From contig JBNGIQ010005041.1 of the NCBI GenBank assembly GCA_049999765.1, positions 1 through 22,077 of the forward strand: 22,077 nucleotides of DNA, read 5' to 3'. Of the stretch, positions 9,956 through 19,569 are shown piece by piece. Numbering within the stretch: the stretch's first letter is position 1; each line of letters starts with the position of its first letter. Source of the stretch: Phaeoceros laevis. Its lineage: Eukaryota; Anthocerotophyta; Anthocerotopsida; Notothyladales. Made by a program: the position numbers and the translations under genes. Under the pieces are notes generated by a model. It worked only from the letters and a program-made list of their open reading frames with translations, had not been told where the DNA came from and searched no databases.

Positions 9956-10709
9956 CGCAATCTGTAGCTTGCCAAGAGGTTCGATCGGTCAGAGAGGCAA
10001 TCAATCGACAGCAATTGGCAAAGCGCAGAGGAATTGACTCTACCGAACAATTGGCTCCAATTGCAAACAATCGAGAGGTCACCTGCTGCGCTGCGTTCTA
10101 GAGCTCCACAGTCGATTCTGGCTTCAGGACTGCTTCTGGCGCTCAGCGTGAGGTCCCCCGAGCCTCCTTCTAACCAATCCACCGGCCGATCGGCATTCAA
10201 CCAGCTGATCCTCCGGAAAAGAAGAGCACTCGGGGGAAGCAGGTGAAAAGCGACCGGGCAAGCGCGGAGCCGAAAGAAGCCGCACTGAGGCGGGAGCAGA
10301 GGGCTGCACTAGAGCAGGGGCTTCCGGGATAGCCGCGATGCAAGTGTGCGAGACTGCGAGACAGCTTCCTTGGACGTGAAATATATTTGGCTCTCGACAT
10401 CATTTCCCGCCGCGGTTTCGCCAGCTTTTTCACCTTTTGCATGCACAGCAGATTTTTTTCACGCTGCGCTGCGAACCACAGCAGCAAATGACTTACTGCG
10501 CGGTAACATGTGGGGAAACAGCGTCTTGACTGTTGATGCTAATGGCATACATCGCGTGGGGGATGCGATGGCCCCCGCAATGAGTCATGATTGATGTAAG
10601 CCAACTGCCTGCCGGGCTACTACTGAGCTTGTGCTTCAATGATGAGGGCCATGTGGTGACTTATGCATGTATGTATCCAGACAAGCATGCATCATGTTGA
10701 AGTTGATTG
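9956..10709. other. Intergenic: STIG1-like upstream region and PPR 3' flank
   Basis: No gene is seen. The left part is the presumed leader and promoter of the STIG1-like gene. On the minus strand an AAATATATTTC word at about 10379-10389 could be a TATA box, but it lies about 425 bases from the ATG, so it would need a long leader. The right part is the 3' flank of the PPR gene. Confidence 0.4.
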
Positions 10710-13346
10710 TCAATGCCGGTCGCCACATGAACAAGAGCCATCCAGGAAACGATGTACACGGTGTGCGTCTCTAACTATGATGTCTCGCTCTTCTAGGCGT
10801 GACATGATTTTGGTGCTACTGTGACAGTCATTGCACATTCGAAGATTCTTAGTCACTAGCAAAGTAGTCCCTTCTGGTGTGTTCAGGAGACCATATGCCA
10901 AGGCAAGTTTCTCTGCATGTCCACACAAGGAATTTTCCTTCTCTTGCTCGGACAGGGCTCTGAGCACCAGCTCTGTTTGTGGGACATGGGCCCCTCGCTC
11001 CTTCAACCTGGAAGTGATGCTCCTCAGTTTGGATGAGACGTGGGACCTGTCTTGGCCGACAGTGAACTCATGCACTTGGTTCCGCACCTCAATGAAGGCT
11101 TTTGCAGGGGTCTTCCAAGCACCTGCAGACTTCCTTAAGCTCTCTATCCTGTTGACGTCTGTCCACCTGCCGGCATTTGCCATGGTGTTGCCCAGGAGCA
11201 CGTAGGCAGAAGCAACTTCAGGTTCCAATGTGGTCAGGTGGTTGAAGCATCGGGTTGCCCTGTCAATGTCGCCGTGGCTTTTGCAAGAAGACATCAAGGA
11301 TGTCCACCCGACAACAAGGCCATTCTGGAATGGTATGGCATGCAACATGTCCTCTGCTGCATCCAGATGACCTGACCTCCCGAGAAGATCAACCATGCAG
11401 ATGTAGTGATCCACCTCGGGTGCTATGCCGCAGTCCTCTACCATCATCCTGAAGCACTGCTGGGCCTCATGGAGCAGGCCGGAGTGACTGCATGCCACAA
11501 GAAGGCAGACGAAAGTAGTGGCATTGGGCTGGATACCTTGGTGAAGCATCTCCTTGAAGCACTCAATTGCCATTTGACCGTTGCTGTGTTCGGCGTAGCC
11601 ATTAATCAGTGCAGTCCATGTCACCACATCTCTGGTGGGCAACTTGTCGAAAACTTTGCGCGCTTCCTCCAAGCTCCCACATTTTGCGTACATGTCCACC
11701 AGGCAGTTGCCGACAAACATGTTGCCTTCCAGTCCCCTTTCCTGGATCTGGGCATGGAGCTTCTTGCCCTCACATAAGGCCCCAACACTGGCACAGGCCT
11801 TCAGGAGGCAGACAAACGTGTGCTCAGTTGGATTGAGTCCTTCATCTTGCATACATGAATACAGAGCAAGGGCTTCTTGACCCAAACCATGCTGAGCATA
11901 TCCTGCTAGCATCCCAGTCCATGTCACCACATTTCTCGCAGGCAATCTGTCAAACACACTGCGAGCTTCCTCTAAGCTTCCACACTTAGCATACATGTCT
12001 ACGAGACTGCTCCCAACAACGACATCAGCTTCCAAACCTCTTTCTCGAATGTGTTCATGGAGCTGCTTTCCCTGAGGCAGATCTGATACGCTTGCACAGG
12101 CTTGCAGGAGGCAGGCGAAGGTAACATGATCGGCAGGTGTCATGCCTTCCTTTTGCATTCTCACATAGAGAGACAGAGCTTCTTGACCGAATCCATGCTT
12201 GGCATATCCTCCAATCATGGCAGTCCAAGTCACAATGTCTCTGGTGGGCAAGCTATCAAATATTACACGAGCATCTTCTAGGCTCCCACATTTTGCATAC
12301 ATGTCCACCAAGCAGTTCCCAACAACCAAATCTGCTTCGAGCTTCCTTTCCCGAATCTGTGCATGAAGCTGCTTCCCCTGCAGCAGAGCTCCAACGCTGG
12401 CACATGCTTGAAGAAGGCATACAAATGTAACATGATTGGCTAGAGTTATGCCCTCCTCTTGCATACTCGTGTACAGAGCAAGAGCCTCTTGACCAAGCCC
12501 CTGCTGCACATATCCTGCAATCATAGCTGTCCATGTCACCACGTTTCTTGTAGGCAAACTATCGAAGACCCTGCGTGCATCATCCAGGCTGCCACATTTT
12601 GAATACATGTCCACCAGGCAGCTGCCAACAAACAGGTCGAGCTCCATAGAAGTCCCCATAATATCAGCATGTACGCCCTTGCCAGATGCTAAATCCATCG
12701 CAGTCCCACATGCCTTCAGCACTGCCACAACTACATAACTGTTCGGTTTCACACGGGATTGTTGCATCTGTCGATATAGCTTGATACCCTGGATGGGCTG
12801 CCCATGTTCAGTATGTGCAGATATAACAGAACACCACATGAAGGTGTCTGGTGCCGGCACCGTACTAAACACCTGCATTGCTTCCTCCAACCTTGCATGA
12901 GAAGCGTACATCCGAATGATGTGGTTGGCTCGAAATGCATCTATATGCCCACTTCTAACAGTGAGTGCATGGACACGTCTGCCAAGAGTAATATCCTTCT
13001 GGACGACGCACCTCTTGACAACGCTGTAGAAGAGGGCTTTGTCAATATAGCATCCTCGCTCCACCAGAAGCTCCAACACTTCTACAGCTTCACTAAGCTG
13101 TCGTCCCTCGCAACACTTCTTCCAGGCTTCGACTGTCAACTCCCCTTCACACCTTGCCATCCTGCAATCATTCCCCGAAATGACTGTGGGACCAGAGGGG
13201 CCCCTTGTCCCAATCATAACCTGCACCTGCAGAAATCTCCCTTGTGCGCTCACGCGAAGTCCAGGGGCGCAGGAAGTCCGAGAAAAGCTTCCCCAACAAA
13301 AAGGGGTGCCATGACAGGTTTTGCCCAGGCAATAAGAGGGCGGCAT
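10710..13346 (-). CDS. PPR protein, PLS class, with variant DYW domain ending DRH
   Basis: This is an intronless pentatricopeptide-repeat gene, about 878 aa from ATG 13346. The open frame extends upstream to 13427 but only via a non-ATG codon. The N-terminus is rich in Ser, Cys, Gly and Arg with few acids, like an organelle transit peptide. PLS repeats follow. The central units (LVDMYAKCGSLE, then VVTWTAMI, then LLQACASV) are very alike. E-type motifs (YVLLGNTMANAGRW) lead to a DYW cytidine-deaminase domain. The deaminase residues are kept as HAE (His810, Glu812) and CNDC (Cys838, Cys841), against the usual HSE. The second zinc site is RVHRF with CSC. The PG box reads TPAKAFIEV instead of the usual PGxSWIEV, and the protein ends CSCGDRH instead of CSCGDYW. 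Such proteins edit specific sites in chloroplast or mitochondrial RNA; the target here is unknown. Altered PG boxes and ends are reported for DYW variants in plants with reverse (U-to-C) editing, so either editing direction is possible. Confidence 0.93.
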   Translation of the reverse strand: MPPSYCLGKTCHGTPFCWGSFSRTSCAPGLRVSAQGRFLQVQVMIGTRGPSGPTVISGNDCRMARCEGELTVEAWKKCCEGRQLSEAVEVLELLVERGCYIDKALFYSVVKRCVVQKDITLGRRVHALTVRSGHIDAFRANHIIRMYASHARLEEAMQVFSTVPAPDTFMWCSVISAHTEHGQPIQGIKLYRQMQQSRVKPNSYVVVAVLKACGTAMDLASGKGVHADIMGTSMELDLFVGSCLVDMYSKCGSLDDARRVFDSLPTRNVVTWTAMIAGYVQQGLGQEALALYTSMQEEGITLANHVTFVCLLQACASVGALLQGKQLHAQIRERKLEADLVVGNCLVDMYAKCGSLEDARVIFDSLPTRDIVTWTAMIGGYAKHGFGQEALSLYVRMQKEGMTPADHVTFACLLQACASVSDLPQGKQLHEHIRERGLEADVVVGSSLVDMYAKCGSLEEARSVFDRLPARNVVTWTGMLAGYAQHGLGQEALALYSCMQDEGLNPTEHTFVCLLKACASVGALCEGKKLHAQIQERGLEGNMFVGNCLVDMYAKCGSLEEARKVFDKLPTRDVVTWTALINGYAEHSNGQMAIECFKEMLHQGIQPNATTFVCLLVACSHSGLLHEAQQCFRMMVEDCGIAPEVDHYICMVDLLGRSGHLDAAEDMLHAIPFQNGLVVGWTSLMSSCKSHGDIDRATRCFNHLTTLEPEVASAYVLLGNTMANAGRWTDVNRIESLRKSAGAWKTPAKAFIEVRNQVHEFTVGQDRSHVSSKLRSITSRLKERGAHVPQTELVLRALSEQEKENSLCGHAEKLALAYGLLNTPEGTTLLVTKNLRMCNDCHSSTKIMSRLEERDIIVRDAHRVHRFLDGSCSCGDRH
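11678..12898 (-). repeat. Tandem PLS units of 303-306 bp inside the PPR gene
   Basis: The DNA coding for LVDMYAKCG-type segments recurs at 11678, 11981, 12287 and 12593. Start-to-start distances are 303, 306 and 306 bp, one P-L-S triplet (101-102 residues) each. The units are alike at protein level over most of their length (FDSLPTRNVVTWTAMI, GQEALALY, LLQACASVGAL, GKQLHAQI). This points to growth of the array by in-frame tandem duplication or gene conversion. A more diverged unit lies upstream near the N-terminus. Confidence 0.8.
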
Positions 13347-14084
13347 CAGTTCACCTACTAAAGCTTCACATGTCTTCGCCTTACTAGACCCTGCACATAC
13401 CCTTGAACGATACCACTTTGCTTCCAATTCGCAAGCTCGGATGGCATTCTTGCCCCTGCAGCTGTGCAGATGCTCCGGCGTAGACTATCCCAGAGTCATC
13501 AAAGTCTTCATCTAGTGTCTCATCTTCGTCCAGGGTTTTGCAGTCTGCCCCCAAGATTCCGCAGTCGGACTCGCCGAAGATGCCAAGTCGCTTCCCGGAC
13601 GGCAATCCATGCTTCCTTTTGGTGTGCGCCTAAGCAAGACATGTCCGATTCCGCCAAATCAACCCCTCACGCTTTCCTAATGTCGCTTAATGTCGCCACA
13701 GGACCTTCAAACCCTTCTTCCGCGCCTTCAGCAAGTGCACACTCTCAAACACTGTCTCATCAGGAATGGGCTTCATCGTGTTCAGCGTGCATTGAACTTC
13801 ATTATTCAGTGACTTCAGACCGTCCTATCTGTTCAAACCCAGCTAGACAACCAGGCAACCGCCCAGTCTAATGTTACAGAATTTCAATTGTTCAATTGCA
13901 ATAGGAGGGACAAAAATGACTCGGGTGGCTTACTCTCTACGTGTTCTATTACCGCTGCAAATCTACCAGCATTAAAAAATTTCGAAAGGGCACCTTCACG
14001 GCATCTCCGGACTGGACCCTTGCATATGCGCAAGTCTGTACAGTCACTGTATGAATGGATGTTGGTTGCGGACGACAAAGAGAA
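13347..14084. other. Intergenic: PPR upstream region and RPN9 3' flank
   Basis: No supported gene is present. A 73-codon minus-strand frame at 13605-13384, with an acidic stretch (TLDEDETLDEDFDDSG), overlaps the extended PPR frame and has no family signature. It could be part of a long leader. An intron in this leader is also possible, because CAG sites occur upstream of 13346, but nothing proves one. Confidence 0.4.
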
Positions 14085-15916
14085 CTAGGCGGCAATGAGA
14101 TCTGGTGTTTCTGCCTCTACTGCGAGCAATGTTGTGTGGACCTTTTCTAGCCAATTGTCAAGCCTATCCCGTAAGGCTGCAATCTGTGGTACGCCAAGCA
14201 CTCTTGGCTGCACCCAAGAAACACTAACCGTCCCATCTACTTGATCAATCACTCCCTCAATTAGATGCACCTGAAAGCAAAAGCACATGTTAGTCTACTT
14301 AAAAGGTTGAAGATGAAGGGAAGGTAACAGAAGAGATGAAGGTGATGTACAGTAAAGGAAAGGTGGAAAGAAAAAACGTACTGAGAGACTTTTGATCACT
14401 AGAAATTCGACCTCATCAAGTGATAACTTGGTACGCTCAGCTATTACACTGAGGGGTATTGTTCTGTCCTCCGACGGGCGACTGCCAATCTCTCAACATC
14501 AGTCCTCTGCATCTGGTATATTTCAGTGTATCAAAGGCAATGCATGAAAGACAAGCAGACTGCCCTCACCTAAAAATCAGCTCCATAAGACACAAAATAT
14601 TGATCTTTTCCCACAATTTACGCTCGTTAGCCACAAGTGCTGGTTGTTGGGTGAGATCAGCTTTGTGAGTATGACAAAGCTCTTGGTACTTGGTTAAATC
14701 TCCCGCATTGAAAGCTTGTAGTACATGGTAAAGCCACTCAACACTGGTGTTTAAAAGGCTCTTCACCTGCAGACACAGCAGCAATTTGTAGGATCCACCG
14801 ACATCCATAAAGAGCGACAGAGGAACCTGAAACTAAGGATTACAACTTACTGTCACCACTGTAGAACACTTTTGACAGGCAACCCGACCAACAAGTTTGC
14901 ACACACAAACAACGATCTCTTCATGTGTTCTACCCTAGTTTGAGAGTACAATGCAGACCAGTTTAGGGCAAGTCTCACGTACGATTGGGTGTGCCAGGAG
15001 CTCCCCAAAATTGTAAATGTTGTCTCCCAGCAAAGCAGCCAAAGACAAGTCAGCTGCCAAACCCTGCACCAACGAATCCACCCCTTCAATTGCCTTGCAG
15101 TGGAAACGTTCATTAATCCCCGCTCAGAGGTAACAGCGCCTTACCAGCTTGAAAGGCTCCGGCAATGTGTCCACAGACGTGTACGCTAGATATAGAAGAG
15201 CAGTCTTGTAGAAATCCGCAAACTCTTGTCTGGATTTGTGGTATTGGGAGGACACCCAGTGGACGCTGGCATGCACCGAGGGATCCACGTCTGTCATGCT
15301 GTCCAACGTGGTTTTCCCTTCATCTAGAAGCAACTTGCATTCCTTCTGCTCTCCCCGATTCAACCTCAGAGACGCAATCTGCATCTTCACATACAAAACG
15401 GGTTCCTCCACTCGCCGTTCCCGAGATGCCCGCAACTTCTCGATGACATTTTCCAGGTATTGTATAGCCGTCTCCTCCTCCCCATACTGCCCGCTAACCT
15501 TCACCGCGAAGTGAGCAAGCTTCAGCAAGTTGATCTTGGCCTCGAAGTCGGTGATGAAATTGTGGTACAGCTGTATCAGGGCATCCCCAGCCTGCCCCAG
15601 CCAATTCCTTCTACAATCAGCCAAGAACCTCAAACCCTAGGCAGAACCATGCCAGCCACAGCACTATCCGCACATACAATCCAAAAACCTGGCACTCCTA
15701 CACGATCGCAGACGGAGGAGCATGGCTAATTCTTTCTCCAAGTCAAGCCACACAGTTAAACAATACCTGCAACACTGCTAGGGCGATGAACTGGTCCAAC
15801 TTTTGCGTCAGCTGATGCCATAGCTTCCGCTGATACAAATCCGCTAAGCTGGCGTACCACTCCGCCAGCTCTGGCTGCGCTGCCCGCTGCGTCTCCAGAT
15901 ACTGCAAGGCCGCCAT
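14085..15916 (-). CDS. RPN9: 26S proteasome regulatory subunit RPN9 (PSMD13)
   Basis: This is a non-ATPase lid subunit of the 19S proteasome particle, a PCI-domain scaffold protein in cytosol and nucleus. Exons are 15916-15767, 15591-15145, 15063-14983, 14766-14570, 14481-14382 and 14270-14085. All introns are GT-AG (81-216 nt) and the frame is kept. The product is 386 aa, the same length as the Arabidopsis RPN9 proteins. Diagnostic segments are MAALQYLETQ at the start, EEPVLYVKMQIA, LLDEGKTTLDSMTDVDPSVH, WVSSQYHKSRQEFADFYKTA, DNIYNFGELLAHPI, QELCHTHKADLTQQPALV, IPLSVIAERTKLS and DGTVSVSWVQPRVLG. It ends VEAETPDLIAA. The PCI domain covers roughly residues 175-345. The gene lies head to head with presenilin, and only 179 bp separate the two start codons. 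No key segment is missing. Confidence 0.97.
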
Positions 15917-16095
15917 GGTCCAATTTCGTCGCCGGCCAAACCGCCTTCAGGCTGGAGAAGGCATAGGGCTCCTTTTTATAAGACTGGCTAGTAAAGCTTT
16001 GCCTATTACTCCGAGGAGCTCCTTCTGCACATATTGTTCGTCGACATGGAGGGGAGGAGTAGTGTCAGAGCCTGAGGTCTAATGAAGGAGCAGCC
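15917..16095. promoter_or_regulatory. Shared RPN9-presenilin promoter region (179 bp)
   Basis: This is the whole space between the divergent RPN9 and presenilin start codons. A TATA-like TATAAG on the plus strand (15977-15982, within TTTTTATAAG) lies about 114 bases before the presenilin ATG and would place transcription start near 16005-16015. No TATA box was seen for RPN9. GC-rich words (CCGGCC near 15935) sit near its ATG. The two leaders and both core promoters must share or overlap this stretch. Calling it a bidirectional promoter is inference from spacing. Confidence 0.65.
16046..16075 (+). other. Upstream ORF 1 in presenilin leader (9 codons)
   Basis: ATG at 16046 opens a 9-codon frame (MEGRSSVRA) closed by TGA at 16073-16075, 20 bases before the presenilin ATG. 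If transcription starts near the TATA-like site, this uORF is in the leader and could lower or condition presenilin translation. Transcription start is not known. Confidence 0.5.
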
Positions 16096-16135
16096 ATGGA
16101 AGGTAGCCTGCTGGAGACGGTTGGAGCGGACATAG
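16082..16135 (+). other. Upstream ORF 2 overlapping presenilin start (17 codons)
   Basis: ATG at 16082 opens a 17-codon frame ending TAG at 16133-16135. It overlaps the presenilin ATG at 16096 in another frame. The main ATG has the stronger context (GCCATGG), so leaky scanning would be needed or favoured. Confidence 0.45.
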
Positions 16136-17716
16136 TCGGCATTATCAGCCCCGTCTCTATTTGCATGCTTCTTGTCGTGCTGTTGGTTCAAGTCCTGAAC
16201 CCCCATGGATCGGAGTCGGCCATCTCCAGTGTTGCCATGCTGGTGTACGACGAGAAGCCCACGGATTCGGCAGGGGAGAAGTTTGGGGGAGCATTGTTGA
16301 ATGCGCTAGTGTTTGTGGTGATCGTGACAGTGGTAACGTTTCTGCTCGTGGCGCTGTTCTACTTCCGATGCACCAAGTTTCTGAAAGCTTACATGGGAAT
16401 GTCCGCATTCATGGTGCTTGCCTACATGGGGGGCTCTCTGGGGGTTATGTTGGTGCAAGCGTGGTCCATCCCCGTGGACGTGCTGACGTTCTGCTGGGTA
16501 CTCTTCAATTTCTCCGTGGTTGGGGTATTGGCCGTCTTCTTCTGCAAGATGCCAATTGTGTTCACTCAAGGTTACCTTGTGATGATAGGGATGCTGGTGG
16601 CATTCTGGTTCACCATGCTTCCGGAGTGGACCACCTGGACACTGTTAATGGCCATGGCTTTTTACGACGTTCTTGCTGTCCTGGTTCCTGGAGGGCCGCT
16701 CAACATGCTTGTTGAGTTGGCGATTGCGAGAGACGAAGACATCCCGGCCCTGATATATGAGTCGAGGCCTGCCACCTCGTCCCGGATTCTTGCTTCGACT
16801 CCAGCTGAGTTCACTTCACAGCCTCCTCCTCCAGCACCCCCTCAGAGGCAAGCAAGGAGGTGGAGTAAGCGCAGGGCGGCTCCCGCTGCCGGTGCCGCTT
16901 TGACAGAAAGAGAGAGGCAGTCAATCATCACTCGACTCAAGAGTGCATTTGCTTCAGCGCCAGCCAGAGAGGACATGCCTGCCCTTGCGAATGCCGACTT
17001 AGAAGCAGAGCTTGGGCTGCCAAGCGCAGGGGGGAGAGGGCTTCAAACTGATGCATACAGACCTGATGGTATAGTGTCACCGGATAGGGCTGCGACTCCT
17101 GGTAAATGTGGTTGTGCTCGCAAAGATGAGTAGCATAGCCACCAGTTCTCAATTTGCGACCGACTCTTACGGTTCGCTCAGCCTGATTCCGGTAACCTGA
17201 CCGTTATTTCAAATCCGTTTGGCAGGGGCTGGAGAAATTGAGATTGTTGATGACTCGCAGTCGGCATTGGATGTTTCATCGTCTGTGGATATTCCCCAGT
17301 CTGATGATGAATCTGCTCCACTTGTCAGACACCAAAGACCGTCAGTGCCCTTCGTTGATTCTCCCCCTTTTGAAAGTGTGCCACAGAGGGAAGCGACTGT
17401 CCGGGATATGGAGGAGGAAGAAGCGGAAGGAATTGGTTTGGGTATGTCGGGAGCTATTAAACTTGGTCTTGGGGACTTCATATTTTACAGTGTCCTTGTG
17501 GGAAGGGCAGCCATGTATGACATGATGACTGTGTACGCATGCTACTTGGCCATAATTGCTGGCTTGGGAGCCACACTCACTCTTCTTGCTGTTTGGCAAC
17601 GAGCACTTCCAGCCTTACCGATTTCCATATCCCTCGGTGTGCTATTCTACTTCTTGACTCGGCTTGTCATGGAGCCTGTCGTGGCTACTTTGGCAACAGA
17701 TTTTGTTTACTTTTAG
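16096..17716 (+). CDS. PSN: Presenilin (gamma-secretase catalytic subunit)
   Basis: This is a multi-pass intramembrane aspartyl protease, the catalytic part of gamma-secretase. A protease-independent role in cell growth has been reported for moss presenilin. Exons are 16096-17101 and 17226-17716, with a 124-nt GT-AG intron in phase 1, giving 498 aa. Nine hydrophobic segments are expected; the first is near ISPVSICMLLVVLLVQVL. Both catalytic aspartates are present, in AFYDVLAV (Asp191) and KLGLGDFIFYS (Asp419), and so is the PAL motif in ALPALPIS (464-466). The large hydrophilic loop between them (about 215-410) carries a Pro-rich and a basic stretch and then an acidic one (DMEEEEAEG). It is poorly conserved, as usual, and contains the intron. 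ATG 16096 was chosen for its context (GCCATGG) and because it begins a family-like N-terminus. It shares its upstream region with RPN9. Confidence 0.95.
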
Positions 17717-18383
17717 CAGCACTGCCGCAACCAAGATCAGACTTTTCTGCTCCAGGCATATGAGTGACTAGTGCCTGCAAGATGTGTGGCAGCTTATGAT
17801 ATCCAGCAGATTCTTTTACAATCTCAAACTTTGGTTCTTGGCTGAGATGCTTTAGTCACACCTGGTCTGTATTTTGACAACTCTGCCTTCAAGGCAAATT
17901 GTACAGTAGAAATCCAATTGGTTCCAGGCAGCCAGGTTCTAAATTGCTGCCGTCGCCTCATTGAAGCATACTTGCTTGTGGAACATGCTTTGTGCACCGA
18001 AGGACCAGCACAACCTAGAAGAACCCCCTCAGCACACGGATGTTCAACGAGGAAGGAACCCATATACGCCACTACTTGGTCTAGATCAGGCAAGAAAACT
18101 CATTCAAGGGAGCTGTCAGTCAGAGTTGGCTGGGTATAGAGAGCTGTTTCACATTTGCTGATCGGGGTTCTCAAAAGCTCCCTTCCCACCGTAGGCAAGA
18201 AGAATACTTGCTAGAGCTAGAAAGCAGCAATACTGGATGCCACCCAACCTGTTGAGATTGTGAAACTGAAGCATCAGCTGTGGTCGGCCAACACATATTG
18301 ATCATCAGTTACTGTTGCTACGGGGAAGGAGTTTTTGGCTCTCCGGAGTACAGGAGTATAGGAGTCTGGTATACACGCATGCA
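17717..18383. other. Intergenic: presenilin 3' flank
   Basis: No supported gene is present. The first part should be the presenilin 3' untranslated region. A 90-codon minus-strand frame at 18093-17824 shows no motif I recognise. PPR-like coding traces only become readable from about 18384. Confidence 0.45.
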
Positions 18384-19550
18384 TGGAAGATCAAAGGAGG
18401 TTGGAATATGCACGCAAAGTGTTTGACAGTATGTCCACAAGGAATGCAGTAACATGGACTACCATGATAAATGGGTATGCTGATGCACGGGCTCGGCATT
18501 GCATGCAAGTATGGAGCAGGAAGGCCTGATTTTAGCAGACCGTGTTACATATGTTTGCCTCCTCAGAGCTTGTGCTGGTGCTGGTCTACAGCAGGGCAGG
18601 CAGCTGCATTTCGATCATAAGGAGAGAACTGCTTGAAGATGACATAGTAGTAGTCAATGGCCTTGTAAATATGCATGCAAAATGTGACCAGTTGGAAGAT
18701 GCACACAAGCTGTTTGACAGTATGTCTACAAGGGATGCAGTAACATGGGCATGATAAATGGATATGCTGAGCACAGGCTCTGTCCCCAGGCCCTAACATG
18801 AAAGTATGGAGCAGGAAGGCCTGATTTTAGCAGACCGTGTTACGTATGTTTGCCTCCTCCAATCTTGTACAAGTGCTGGTGCTCTACAGCAGGGGAGGCA
18901 GCTACATTCAGGGATCGTAGAGAGAGGACTACTTGAAGGTGACGTAGTCGAGGGCACTTGTCTCGTAAATATGTATGCAAAATGTGGCCAATTGGAAGAT
19001 TGCGAGCCAAGTGTTCGACAGACTGGCCACAAGGAATGCGGCAACATGGAATGCCATGATAAATGGGTATGCTGAGCGTGGGCTCTGTCCCCAAGCGGTC
19101 GCAGTGTATGCAAGGATGGAGCAGGAAGGCCTGACTTCAGCACTGTCTGCAGCCTTGACTTTAGCAGGCAGTGCCACGTTTGCTTGCCTCCTGAAGGCTT
19201 GTGCAATCTGATTGTGTGAATCCATTGCCTCAGATATTAGATTATGTATGCCAAATGTGCTAACCTACAAGAAGCACGCAAAATTTTTGATAGCTTGCCA
19301 AGTCGACATGTTGTAGCATGGAATACCATAATAGTAGGATTTGTTCTGCAGGGAGATGGTGAGGAAGCCCTCAAACTGTTCTCGCGGATGCAGCACAATG
19401 GCATAACGGCATTGAGGCAGATGTTACTCTAATAAGCGCTTTAACTGCCTGCACCAGCATAGGAGCCCTACAGCAAACATTCGGAGATTGTACAATGGTT
19501 ACATATAACCGATCCAACAGTTTCGGGTTGATCATGCCAAGCTATCACCG
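18384..19550 (+). pseudogene. PPR gene relic with several frameshifts
   Basis: Plus-strand fragments in changing frames match PLS-type PPR repeats: ARKVFDSMSTRNAVTWTTMI (about 18412-18471), MEQEGLILADRVTYVCLL (18511-18564, again 18806-18859), VNMYAKCGQLED (about 18968-19003), RLATRNAATWNAMINGYAER (about 19019-19078) and MYAKCANLQEARKIFDSLP (19244-19300). A last trace (ADVTLISALTACTSIGALQQ) lies near 19415-19475. Internal stops and frame changes occur about every 100-300 bases. No start, transit peptide, E or DYW domain is seen. Repeats 18507-18564 and 18802-18859 match at 57 of 58 bases, with an offset of 295 bp, not a multiple of three. So part of the array duplicated recently or was homogenised, while indels broke the frame. 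It resembles the intact PPR gene at 10710-13346 in style but differs in wording. It ends about 20 bp from the TFIIE beta stop. Confidence 0.85.
18507..18859 (+). repeat. Near-identical 58-bp direct repeats in PPR relic
   Basis: Copies at 18507-18564 and 18802-18859 differ at one base (A versus G). Flanking sequence coding for FDSMSTR-type segments (about 18421 and 18711) is also highly alike, so the repeated unit is about 290-295 bp, one PLS triplet with small deletions. Confidence 0.85.
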
Positions 19551-19569
19551 GGACTTAAACTTATGGCAT

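Noticed and set aside
13347-13427. Upstream extension of the PPR frame
   Set aside because: Open but begins with a TTG codon, not ATG. The first in-frame ATG at 13346 is followed by a transit-like peptide.
13384-13605. 73-codon acidic minus-strand frame before the PPR gene
   Set aside because: Overlaps the non-ATG extension of the PPR frame, and no homologue is recognised. May be leader sequence.
17824-18093. 90-codon minus-strand frame downstream of presenilin
   Set aside because: Briefly considered as a retrotransposon trace, but no protease, reverse transcriptase or integrase motif can be seen.
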